Source: Teratosphaeria epicoccoides
Lineage: Eukaryota > Ascomycota > Dothideomycetes > Mycosphaerellales > Teratosphaeriaceae
Assembly (NCBI GenBank): GCA_021401465.1
Contig: JADDMT010000033.1
Location: forward strand, 62,001-126,000
Direction: 5' to 3'
Length of the DNA stretch: 64,000 nt
The notes under the pieces were generated by a model. It worked only from the letters and a program-made list of their open reading frames with translations, ran no database searches and was not told the origin of the DNA. The position numbers and the translations under genes were made by a program. Each line of letters begins with the position of its first letter. Position 1 is the stretch's first letter. This document shows positions 22,855 through 33,848 of the stretch, piece after piece.

Positions 22855-25800
22855 TTAGGATCTTCTTCCTAGGTTTGCTCCTTTCTCGAAACTCCGTATC
22901 TTTTGCTAACAGTTTCGCAGATGTTCTAGGGGTTCCTAGGTATTCTCGGTACTCCTATATCCTTCCCATTTTACTAAGTACTCTTGCTGTCTGTCCTGCT
23001 AGCGAGTGTTAACAATCTTTTCGACAGTGTACTCTAGTTCTTCTACTTTAGGGTCGACTAGTAAGGGTTCTGTTTGCAGTGCGGCGTCTAGCGCTACTTG
23101 TTCTAGTAGAGAGACATAGAACACAGGGTATATTCTTATCTGCTTAGGTAGCTATAACTCAAAATTAACTAGTCCTTTCTTAGCCTTGATCCTAAATAGT
23201 CCTAGTTTTATAGCGTCTAGTTTTTTACTTGGCTTGTCTGATTTAATGTAATAGTAGAGGAGATACACCTTGTCCCTCTCCTTTAGAATTAGTCCCTTAA
23301 TTCTCTTACGATTCGCGTACTATGCCATGTTCTACTAATAGAACTACAGGTTAAGTCGTGCTTCTATTTGTAGTCAGCGTAGATGTTCTACTCGTCTAAG
23401 TGCTGCTAGGTTTAGATTACTAGCTAAGACATCCGGAATGTCTTCTATAGCTAAACTATATGCCATCTAAAAAGGCGAGAGTCCTGTCGACTCTGCTAGC
23501 ATACTATTATACACGAGCTATGCTATTAGTAACAACTCTACCTAGTTGTTCTAGTCCCTATTCACATAGGATCGAAGGTACTATTCTAACGTCTGATTTA
23601 GACGTTCTGTCTGTCTATCTGTCTAAGGGTAGAAGGAAGTACTTAGTCGATGTTTGACATGGAATTGTCTCATTAGGGCTCTTTAGAAGTTAGAGGTAAA
23701 CACAGATCCTTAATCCGTTACTAGGTCCTGTAGCATGCCGTGTAGTGCTACTACCTATTTAATGAAGACATGCGCGATATCTTTAGTCTTAAAGTCTTCA
23801 GGGTAAGGGATAAACTTCCTAAACTTAGTAAATTAGTCGACTACTACCATGATCCTATTAAAGAGCTCATTCGTAGCGGGTTCTCTTAACTAAGGTAGTT
23901 TGACAATAAGGTCTATAGCGAGCGATTCCTATAGCCGTTAAGGTACCTTAAGTAGTCGTAGTATCCTATATAGTTTATGACAGTTATACTTACTTTGTTA
24001 GCAAGTTACACATTAACAGACGTAGTCCTTAATTGCCTTGCTTATCCTAGGGAAGTAATATTCTTGTCGGAGAATTTGCTTTAGTTTTAGACACTCCTAG
24101 GTGTCCTGCCTAAGGTACGTCATGTCAGAGTCAAACAGAAGGATTCCGTCTTTGTCTTCCTAATCCTCCTATCTATTCATGTCTTCACGGACAGTAAGTG
24201 AAGTTAGGTCGTAGACTAGCGCGTTCTTCAGGTCGTCCTGAAATTCACTAGTCTATGTGACAGTCATAGCCGCGAGTTAGTTAACTCCTAGCGTGCTATC
24301 GCTATTTTCCTAGAGAATAGCATGTTTCTCCTACTTCACGCCTTTCATGTAGTCTGTCTAGCGGCTAAGTGCATCGGCGCGTGCGTTATCGGTCCCCTTA
24401 TAATAGACGATGTTACAGTTAAAACTAGAGAGCTCCTTACTCTACCGAACCTGTTGTTAGTTTAACTCTTTTGTCGTTATAAAGTATCGCAAGTTCTTAT
24501 GGTCTATGTAGACTATGACCTAGTGCTTAGAACCTTCTAAGTAGACTCGCTAGGCCTTGTAGGCATCTACTATGGCTAGAAGTTCTTTGTTATAGACGTC
24601 GTATTAGAGTTCAGGTCTAGATAATTTCCTCGAGTAGTAGGCGACTAGCTGTAGTCGTCTACTCGGTCCTAGTTAACTTAAGCATGCCCTAAGTGCTACG
24701 TCAGAGGCATCTGTTTTGACTATAATAGGCTTATCTAGGTCGAATACAAGTAAGATTAGCTAATCTGTAAATTATCGCTTGAGTTCCTTAAAGGCATTCC
24801 GTTAGGCGTCGTCCTATACGAATGGTATATCCTTTGTTGTAAGAGTCGTAAGTAGTGCCGTAATCTTCGAATAGTTTACTACAAATCTTCGGTAGAAGTT
24901 AGCGAACCTAAGGAAGGACTATACTTCCTTAACATTAGTCAGCGTAGGCTACTCTTTTACGACTTAGACTTTCTTAGTGTCTATCTTGATTCTATTCTAT
25001 GCTACTACGTAGCTAAGGAATTATACTTCCTGCTTATAAAACTCGCTCTTCTAAGGCTTGACCTTTAACTAGTAATCCTAGAGTTTCTAAAGTACCTTAT
25101 GTACGTAAGTCCTATGCTCTTCGATTGTCTAGGAGTAGACGAGGATGTCGTCTAGGTATATAACCACAAAGATGTCAAGGTACTCTCATAGCACATTGTT
25201 AATAAATGCCTACTATGTAGCTAGGGCGTTTGTTAACCTAAATAGCATGACTATGTACTCGTAGTATCTAAACCTAGTTTAGAACGTAGTCTTCTATTCT
25301 TTGCCTTCCTTAATTCGAATTCGGTTATATGCTCTAGGTATGTCGAACTTCGAGAACTATATTGCTCCTTATAGGCAGTCCTGTAATTCTGAGAGCAAAG
25401 GAAGCAGATAACTATTCTTTATTATGATGTCGTTTAATCTACAATAATCTACGCAGAGTCGCTAGTTATCTTCCCCCTTAGGCACAAACAGGATTAGATA
25501 TCCGGCTAGGGACTACGACTTACAGATAAAGCCTTTCTGGAGGTTGTCTTCTAGGTATTTCCGGAGAATCTCTAGTTTCGCTACTAATAACAGGCGAACT
25601 AATTGCTTCGTTAGTGTCTTGCTAGGGAGTAAGGGTATCCCGTAGTCCTACTCCTAGTGTTCTAGCAGAGCTTCTTAGTCAGGTTCTTCCTTGAAAAGAG
25701 TAGCGAACTCTTTATACTTATTAGGAACTATGAATTCGACCTTGACTTCTGATTACGTTGCTTTAACCTATAGGACGTGCACTTCCTGTTCTAGATCCTT

Positions 25801-26334
25801 AATGGCAGCTACTATCTCGCTTGAAGTCATCGCACATGTTTCGATCTTGCCTAGTATGTCATGTACTACAGGTAGAAGTATCGATCTTGAGAGTTCTAGG
25901 AACTAGATCCTCTCATTCTTCTAATTGATATAGGGGTTAGCGTTTCTTAGCCATAGTAACCCTAGCACTACATCCGAGCCTAGTAACTCCGTGATGTCAA
26001 ACTAGAGCATCTCTTAGTAGCGTCCTATCCGTAGAGGCATTATCTTAGTCTCTTTGTTAACTACTCCTTAGTTGTACGTGACTAGCTTTCCATTAATCGC
26101 TTGTAGCGAGAAAGCATTTGTCTTCGCCTGTAGCTTTATCCTAGCTATCCTAGCGAACTTAGGTGTCATGAAGATTCTAGTACATCCTGAATCTATTAAG
26201 GCCCTAGCTAGCGTCTCGTCGATGTGCACCTATACTCTAAGGTTGTTCGCGTATCTGGCGCTAATCGCGGCACATTGTTATAGCCCTGTCTAGTCTGTCT
26301 GTAGGTCTAATTCTAGCGGACCTCGTCGTTTCCT
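22855..26334 (-). pseudogene. pol of element C
   Basis: A minus-strand frame of 1160 codons runs from the overlap heptamer (26328-26334) to the stop at 22857-22855. Protease sits near 26200, RT with YLDDILVY-like residues near 25140-25165, RNase H near 24600-24740, integrase near 23300-24150, and a chromodomain just before the stop. A deletion of roughly 47 bp relative to A/B near 24128 removes residues between RNase H and integrase. Many TAG/TAA codons; inactive. Domain order and length match the sister copies. Confidence 0.85.
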
Positions 26335-28094
26335 GAATAACTGTCTTCACGGACTAGTTTAGGGATCGTATAGTCTCGACTTCTTCTCTAAGCGTTACTG
26401 TTTTCTAGCCTAAGAGGTCGTTCTCGCTCTTAGCCTCGCTATTCCTGCGCGTTCCTTGCGTACTCTATCTTTAAGTAGTAGACTTAGAGTCGTAGCGCTC
26501 GTGAAATCTGAATACCTTCGTAGGTTAGGTAGCCTCCCTAGGGCGTAAACTCTACCCTGAATAGTACAATTTCTTAGACAACTTTCTAATGTGTGTAAGG
26601 TTAATCTACGACTAGTAGTCTCCTTAGGTGTCGTCGCATATAGTCGGCTAGTTTGTTATACTAAAGCTAGTTAACATGTTGTACTCTATTAATCCATGGG
26701 CAAGCCTAAGCCTACTAGTTCTATATGATTCGGATAATATTAAGTCCGATATCATGTAGCAGCATAGCCTATTACTCTACACTCTTGTCTTCCTCAGAAT
26801 CAGGAATGACAGCTTCGACAATCTCGTAGTTGTCGTCCGAACCTTCTTCTTCTTCTTCTAGCTCCTGTTGCCTCAGGACTATTACACTAGAAGGTATACC
26901 CCTTAGCGTACAGATCGACTATGCCTTGTTTCAGCTAGGGTACTATCTAGAACCATCTTTATTACTCATGTGAATTCGACAATCGTCGTCGTAGCATGCA
27001 GTCTAAGTAAGTGCGGCATAGTCTAGTTCTTAAGTAGTAGTAGCCTTTTGCTTAGGTGCTGTCGTTGTCGCGTGAGCCTGCTCTATCCTAGGTAGTTCTT
27101 GTCGTTACTTCTTAGTAAAACATTCGCGGGCAAAGTGTCCTTTCTTTCTATAGTTATAGCACTCGAGATTACTCTTGTCGAATGGCTTCTTTAGACTATT
27201 CTAGGGAAGAGAGCCCTTCCGCGGCTTTCCTTAGGGTCTATTCCTTAGACGCCCCTTAGTTGCATCTAACTCCATAGGTTAGAGACTATAGTAATCGCTT
27301 TGCCATTTTAGTGCTAATCGTTAGACCTTATGGTTAGCCTGTGCTAGCTTGCGATTTCCATGTTGTCGTTCTTGCTGTTATTCCTAGATGCGATTATCGA
27401 TTCTAATCGCGAGATCGCTCATTTCCTTGAATGTCGTTAGCTAATCTCCTCAGGCAATTTCGTCTTTAACTGTCTCCTTTAGTCCCTAGTAGAACTAAGC
27501 GGCTAAAGCATTATCATTCTAGTCGACTTAAGCAGAGAGGGTCTAAAAGTCTACGTAGTACTTAATAGCGGAACCCTTCTGCTAGATTCCTAGGAGAGCT
27601 CTCTCGGCCTCTTGTTGCTTATTACTAAGCCTAAACGCTTTACGTAATGCCTTAAACAAAGACTTGTCTAAGTTAAGAATCTCCCTAGTTGTTGTCTTCC
27701 TAGCTTCGACGTTGCTAACATGATCTAGATAATCTGTTAGATGAGGCTAGATAAACTCGAACGCTAGTCCCTTCAGGTAAGAGACAATGTACATTATTCG
27801 CTTATGATGTGTCGTAAACTGTTCTGTATCTACGTTAAATGCTAACTAGCATTATAGGATAAACATCTTGACTTGAGATCGTTGTCCTATAAACTCTGTA
27901 GGGCTTCCTATCTTGAAGCCGTTATTGCCGTGTCTATTCCTAGTAGTTAAACCTGCGACAGATGCTAGAGCCATCTCGCTAAGGTAAATAGATTCGAGCT
28001 ACTACGTAATTTAAGGTATAGTAGCAACTTGTTCTCATAGTGTTAGTTAACTGTCGCTAGAAGTTAAACTAATAGTTAAAGAACTACTTAACAT
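26313..28094 (-). pseudogene. gag of element C
   Basis: An ATG at 28094 opens a frame in which the zinc knuckle (starting 27161, 933 nt from the ATG, the same spacing as in E and F), the acidic region and the overlap heptamer all lie in phase. It ends at TAG 26315-26313. The capsid motif (ADF, LSAQVDWNDNALA) lies around 27450-27570. Two knuckle codons are mutated. pol is at -1 relative to this frame, as in A and E. Confidence 0.8.
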
Positions 28095-28153
28095 AGGCGT
28101 ATGTCAAGCGCTTAACGAGTCCCCTAATGCTTCCTTAGAAGTAGTGCTCAAAA

Positions 28154-28623
28154 TGTTATAAGGGTAGGTGCTAATAGCAGGAAGGTAACTAGGTGTTAGA
28201 CTCGTAGAGCTATGAAGAATATCGACAATAGCAATTATCCTTGTAACTAACTATCCCCTACGGAAAGGGAATTAAATTAAGCACGAAGCTCCTAACTACC
28301 TATGCTAAAGCTATCCCTATATACTAGAGAGACAGAGCAGCTCTGTTAGATCTGTTAATAGACCTAATAGATCCGTGTCTGTAGATCTAGAGACTAACCC
28401 TACAGATCTAAGGGTCTGTTATCCTATAATAGATCCCTTCTCCCTTATAGGCCTATATATCTGTAGACTAACCCTACAGATCTAGGGATCTGTCCTTACG
28501 TGACAGATCCTTTCTCCTATGACTATGCCTATAACTTATAGTACTCCTATAACTATACTATGACTTATAGCACTTAGGACCCTCATGATCCTGTAACCTA
28601 TAGTACTCCTGACACTCATGACA
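28154..28623 (-). repeat. 5' LTR of element C
   Basis: 470 bp, partner of 21690-22159, followed by the TSD copy CTAAC at 28624-28628. Confidence 0.9.
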
Positions 28624-29360
28624 CTAACGTAATTCCTATAGCAGAATTCGTAGTTAATAACAGCGTGCATGCTACTATGTACATGTCGTTATTTTAGATT
28701 CTTTATAGCTTTAATCTAGAAATATATCTAGAACCGCCTTGTAACAAGTCTTCTAAGGAGAGGGTGCTAGCTGCCGCGGAATTAGCGCGGTGTATATGCG
28801 AGGTATATTTAGTGCTAATAGAACACTAGAAAAAGGCCTTAGATTCCTAGATTAAACATAATAACGCCTATGCTAAAGTAATGTAATACGTAGTTAGTAC
28901 AAAGGTGTTACTATTAACAAAGAATCTTAACCTTAAACTTCTAAGTAGGAAGATGACGCTAAGGTTTGTTAGACCCTTCTAGATATGTGACGTAATAGGC
29001 TTGCAGGCGTACTGTCTATTGTTACTATCGTCGTATCATGTACATGACGTCTTCTACGTATCTCTACTTAAACTATAGGTATAGCGTAAGGGCGAAGAGC
29101 CTGCGGACCTAATGCTAGTAGTAGAAGAGAACAAAGAGTAGGAAGTTAAGGGTATTAAGGACAGTATGTAGCGGAAAGGCGTAACGTACTATCTAGTAAA
29201 GTAGAAAGGATACCTACTTAAGTACACATAATAAGTTCTAGCTAAAGACTACAAGAACGCTCTAGAAGCTATTCGTGAGTTCAAAGAGCAGAGGAGAGGT
29301 AAGTAGAGCTTAAGAAGGTTAATTCGTAGGAAGATAAGAGTTTTAGAGCAGAGTTCTTAA
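28624..29360 (+). pseudogene. pol of host element H, part 2: integrase C-terminus and chromodomain
   Basis: This continues in frame from part 1 after the CTAAC duplication. Residues IPIAEFVVNNSVHATMYMSL are the classic end of a Gypsy integrase core (the family usually has AEFAYNNSVHAST). A basic linker follows, then FYVSLLKLQVQRKGEEPADL near 29050 and a chromodomain near 29164-29240 (GVTYYLVKWKGY-like with TGG read as TAG). Likely end at 29303 (TAG) or 29358-29360 (TAA). It lies tail to tail with the antisense frame that starts at 31078. Confidence 0.8.
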
Positions 29361-29575
29361 CATGTGTATATAGCGCATAACGTGCGAAGTAATAATAAGA
29401 AACAAACGCCCTACTTATACATCATTGATGCCTAAAGGCATACCTAGAATAAACCTAAGGAGAATAAGAGACATGCTTAGATTAGCTTTGTAGTTAATGC
29501 TTAGCGACTACTAGTTAAGGGCTTCCTAACTAAACCTGAAGTAGAAGAGTCTTTCTTGTTATAGTCCGCTAAGGA

Positions 29576-31078
29576 CTACCTACCTATACGGGGTCTACTA
29601 AATACCCTGAGGCGACTAGGAGTAATAGGAGTAGTAACGCTACAAAGAGAGGCTAGTATCTTCTTCTTTAGTAGGTTACGAGGGAGCTCGTCTTTAGAGC
29701 CTATAGTAGCTAGAGAGCTAGCGACATCCTTACCGCGTCTAGTTACAACAACTACCTCCTCCTCATCCTTAGCATTAGAAGGCAAAGAGACTTAGGCGCG
29801 CTTGCGGCTGTCGCGCTTAGCCCTCGAGATTATCTTGCGCTTCTTGACATGAGTGTTAATAACATCATCGGACTTAGTGTCTTCCTTAGGCGCAACTAGT
29901 ACGGTAACACTATAGCGCGTAGGAATCGCGTTAGGATTAAAGGTATCCTAAATGTTATTATCCTCCTTATCCTTAAAGATCTGGCTTAGAGGCTTGTGCC
30001 TTAGCGTCTTAGCGGACGTAGTGCGGATTACAAGTAGGGAAGGTTCGGCTTCCTTGTCGCTAACCTCGATCTTAGCCCTAGCCTTCTTCTTCTTCTTAGA
30101 TAGTAGCGTAGAGGCGGCGTAGGTAGCGGCACTACAATGTGTTAGCTATATGCACGCGACAGGATTTAAGCGAGTAACTTACGGCTTAGTCCTCTAGACT
30201 AGCTTAGAGGCAGGCTGCCTCTTAGTATGGCACTAGGGCGTAGCCTTAGCGGCAGGAACAGTGAATTGCTTGATAACCTTCTTGCAGATTATCTGTGTCT
30301 TAAAGTTATTATTAATAGAGGTAAGGGCCCCGAGTTACTAACGCTAGCGGCTAGTTAGATACTTCTTGACGCTAACGTTAGCCTAGCAGAGAAAGTCAGC
30401 ATTTGTCCTTAGAGGGAACCTGTACTATATACGTACTATAGCGAAGGTCATAACCCTAATAGTTAGCACCTTCAAGATCTTCTTAACTAAGTCTGTAATT
30501 AGACCTAGGCAAACGTTTTCGCCTGTTAGCAGAGAGTCGAAGCAAATGCTGCTATGTAAGTAGTTCGTAGTTATAGTAAAGCACGAGAGGGCGCTAAGCA
30601 GGTAGGCAAGTGCCTCGCGGTACTTAGCCTATAGCCTGTTTATAGTTATAGTACCTTTAGTAATCCCCTTGTCGCGCGTACTCTAGAAGTTATCGATGTT
30701 ATGGCAGAGCTAGTTGTACTTACTATATACCTCTTTAGGGAGGTCCTAGCATTTTTGATGCTTGCTATTACAGTTAACATAATTGCGGTAGATACTACCC
30801 TCATTAAATCTGCTGATGTAGATCTCGGCTACGCTTTAGTTAGTATAAGTCATGCATACCTTGTAGGTAGGGGATGCCTTACTAACACGCGGAGGAGAGA
30901 TGTGTATAGCTTAGCTGCTAAGGTTGTCGAGGCATTGTTAACATAAGCGACAATTATAGGCAGAGTAAGTAGCGTCGAACTTAGTCTGTAGCATATAAGC
31001 TATTATTGCTAAGATGAGTTAATTGATCTTAATTAATTGATTAAAGAAGAAGAAGCTCTAGTTTAGACATGCAGACAT
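29576..31078 (-). pseudogene. Antisense accessory frame in the 3' region of H, unknown cysteine-rich protein
   Basis: On the strand opposite to pol, an ATG at 31078 opens one unbroken frame of 500 codons to TAG 29578-29576, interrupted by about twenty TAG/TAA and no TGA. The N-terminus is rich in possible metal ligands: C43-x2-C46-x2-C49, C75, C103, H107, C110, C125, H126. A compact middle follows (KYREALAYLLSALSCF from residue 152, DLVKKILKVLTIRVM further on), then a polar tail with KKKKK, acidic runs and a basic segment at 411-427 (VKKRKIISRAKRDSRKR) that could be a nuclear localisation signal. The spacing is free of frameshifts, unlike noncoding RIP-mutated DNA. I do not recognise the family. 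Extra antisense frames between pol and 3' LTR are known in some plant Gypsy elements. The end could lie further left, near 29500. Confidence 0.6.
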
Positions 31079-31156
31079 AGTAAGTTATAGGCTAAGCAAA
31101 GTAAAAGCAGAGGTTAATGTTAGTGTTTTAAAACAGGAAGTTTAGGAAAGTAGCGA

Positions 31157-31166
31157 GGTTTTTATA
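31157..31166 (-). promoter_or_regulatory. TATA-like box for the antisense frame
   Basis: On the minus strand this reads TATAAAAACC, about 80 nt upstream of the ATG at 31078, followed by a pyrimidine-rich leader (acctctgcttttactttgc). The position is right for a polymerase II promoter. In such AT-rich DNA a chance match is possible. Confidence 0.35.
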
Positions 31167-31167
31167 C

Positions 31168-31559
31168 CTACTAGCTAGCCCCCTGTTACCTACTGTAACC
31201 GTTAAGCTAGTAACTTAAACTACATACGTAGAGTACCTGCCTTTAGTTAACTTACATAGGGACTAAATAATGCAAGAACAGATATTACAGCTATTACGTA
31301 GGTATACTTACTATACTCATGCTAGTCTACTAGCATGAAAATGTGACAAGACCTGTGCTAGGAGCGCGCTCCTGCTGTTTCAAGTAGTACGCGCAGAGTA
31401 TCGGCATACATTCCTACTAGCCCTAAGGTTCTATGACATGTTTCTTTATAGTCATGACTAAATAGGGACAGCTAAGCTACTTAGTAAAGCTAGCGTATAT
31501 GCTTGCCCTATAATTTCAAAGATTAACTAAAGTACGTACTTATAGTTTCCTGATATCTT
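31168..31559. other. H 3' region, noncoding, up to the E insertion
   Basis: AT-rich sequence of H with no convincing frame. It ends in ATCTT (31555-31559), one TSD copy of element E; the H sequence continues at 45353. Confidence 0.5.
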
Positions 31560-32004
31560 TGTCATTAGTGTTAGGAGTACTATAAGTCACAGGATCATAA
31601 GTGTCCTAAGTGCTATGAGTCATAGCATAGTCATAGGAGAAAGGATCTGTCACGTCAGGACAGATCCCTAGATCTATAGGGTTAGTCTATAGATCTATAG
31701 GCCTATAGGGGAGAAGGGATCTGTTATAGGAGGATAGACTCTCGGATCTGTAGGGTTAGTCTATAGATCTACAAACACGGATCTATTAGGTCTATCGACA
31801 GATCTAACAGAGCTGCCCTGTCTCTCTAGTATATAGAGATAGCTTCTAGACAGGTAGTTAGGAGCTTCGTGCTTAATTCTTAGTTAATCCTCTCTTGCTT
31901 AGAGGAGAGAGTTACAAGGTTAATTACTATTGTCGATATTCTTCACAGCTCTGCGAGTCTAACACTTAATCCCCTTCCTACTATCGGCACCTACCCTTAT
32001 GACG
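31560..32004 (+). repeat. 5' LTR of element E
   Basis: Starts TGTCATTAGTG and ends CTTATGACG (the family ending is CTTATGACA). The E LTRs form their own subfamily, with ggagtactataagtcacagg after the start and a tcttagttaatcctctcttgc variant near the end, shared with 44903-45347. Confidence 0.9.
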
Positions 32005-32063
32005 TTTTAAGCACTACTTCTAAGGAAGCATTAGGGGACTCGTTAAGCACTTAACATACGCCT

Positions 32064-33848
32064 ATGTCAAGTAGTTCTTTAGCTATTAGTTTAACTTCTA
32101 GCAACAGTTAACTAACACTACAAGAACAAGTTGCCGCTATCCCTTAAATTACGTAGTAGCTTAAATCCATTCACCTTAGCGAGATAGCTCTAGCATCTGT
32201 CGCAGGTTTAACTACTAGGAATAGACATAGTAATAACGGCTTTAAGATAGGAAGCCCTACAGAGTTTATAGGATAACAATCTTAAGTCAAGATGTTTATC
32301 CTGTAATGCTAGTTAGCATTTAACGTAGATACAGAACAGTTTACGATGTATTATAAGCGAATGATATACATTGTCTCTTACCTAAAGGGACTAGCGTTCG
32401 AGTTTATCTAGCCTCATCTAACAGATTATCTAGATCACGTTAGTAACGTGGAAGCTAGGAAGACGACAACTAGGGAGATTCTTAACTTAGACAAGTCTTT
32501 GTTCAAGGCATTACGCGAAGCTTTTAGGCTTAGTAATAAGTAACAAGAGGCTAAGAGAGCTCTCCTAGGAATTTAGCAGAAGGGTTCTGCTATCAAGTAT
32601 TACGCGGACTTTTAGACCCACTCTACTTAAGTCAACTAGAATGATAATGCTTTAGCCGCTTAGTTCTACTAGGGACTAAAGGAGACAGTTAAAGACGAAA
32701 TTGCCTAAGGAGATTAGCTAATAACGTTCAAAGAAATGAGCGATCTCACAATTAGAATTAATAATCGCATCTAGGAATGACAGCAAGAACGGTAACATAG
32801 AAATCGCAAGCTAGTACAGGCTAACTATAAGGTCTAAAGATTAGCACTAAAATGGCAAAACGATTACTATAGTCTCTAACCTATAGAGTTAGATGCGACT
32901 AAGGGGCGCCTAAAGAACGGACCCTAAGCAAAGCCACGGAAAGGCTCTCCTACTTAGAATAGTCCGAAGAAGCTATTCGACAAGAGTAATCTCGAGTGCT
33001 ACAACTATAGAAAGAAAGGATACTTTGCCTGCGAATGTTTTGCTAAGAAGTAACGACAGGAACTACCTAGGATAGAACAGGCTTACGCGACAACAACGGC
33101 ACCTAAACAAGAGGCTGCCGCTACTCGAGAACTAGACTATGCCGTACTTACTTAGAGTATGTGCTACGACGACAACTGTCGAATTCACATGAGTGATAAA
33201 GATGGTTCTAGATAGTACTCTAGCTAAAACAAGGCATAGTCTATCTGTGCGCTAAGGGGTATACCTTCTAGTGTAACAGTCCTAAGGTAATAGGAGCTAG
33301 AAGAAGAAGAAGAAGGTTCAGACAACAACTATAAGCTTGTCGAAGCTGTCATTCCTAATTCTAAGGAAGACGAGAGCATAGAGCGATAGGCTATGCTGCT
33401 ACATGACATTAGACTCGATATTATCCGAATCATACAGAACTAGTAGGCTTAGGCTTGCCTATAGATTAATAGAGTACAACATGTTAACTAGCTTTAGTAT
33501 GACGAACTAGCCGACTGTATACGACAATACCTAAGGAGACTACTAGTCATAGCTTAACCTCACGCGCATTAGAAAGTTGTCTAAGAAATTGTACTGTTTA
33601 GGGTAGAGTTTACGCCCTAAGGAGGCTACCTAACCTACAAAGGTATTTAGATTCTACAAGCGCTATGACTCTAAGTCTACTACTTGAAAATAGAGTATGC
33701 ATGAAACACGCGGGAATAACGAGGCTAAGAGCGAGAACGACCTCTTAGGCTAGTTAGCAGTAACGCTCGAAGAAGAGTAAGCCGAGACCGCACGATCCTA
33801 GAACTAGTCTGTAAAGACAGTTATTTAGGAAACGACAAGGTCCGCTAG
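32064..33848 (+). pseudogene. gag of element E
   Basis: An ATG at 32064 opens 594 codons to TAG 33846-33848. The capsid region carries KYYADF and NDNALAAQFYQGLKETVKDE (around 32598-32700). The zinc knuckle at 32997-33038 reads C-Y-N-Y-R-K-K-G-Y-F-A-C-E-C, so the second Cys and the His have become Tyr by C-to-T change. An acidic region follows near 33295-33380. The frame remains in phase to the overlap heptamer at 33827-33833. TAG/TAA interrupt it. Confidence 0.8.

Larger units (their letters stand above)
21690..28623 (-). mobile_element. Gypsy element C, complete structure, in integrase of H
   Basis: LTRs 21690-22159 and 28154-28623 are both exactly 470 bp, and CTAAC flanks the element at 21685-21689 and 28624-28628. 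The 6934-bp element reads on the minus strand with gag, pol and a purine tract next to the 3' LTR. It split the integrase core of H; joining the flanks over one TSD copy restores H's frame. Same family as A, B, E and F, with the longer LTR form. Confidence 0.92.

Noticed and set aside
30701..30946. 81-aa plus-strand frame with hydrophobic residues
   Set aside because: It lies wholly across the minus-strand antisense frame of H; its Leu/Ser/Val-rich composition is that of a shadow frame.
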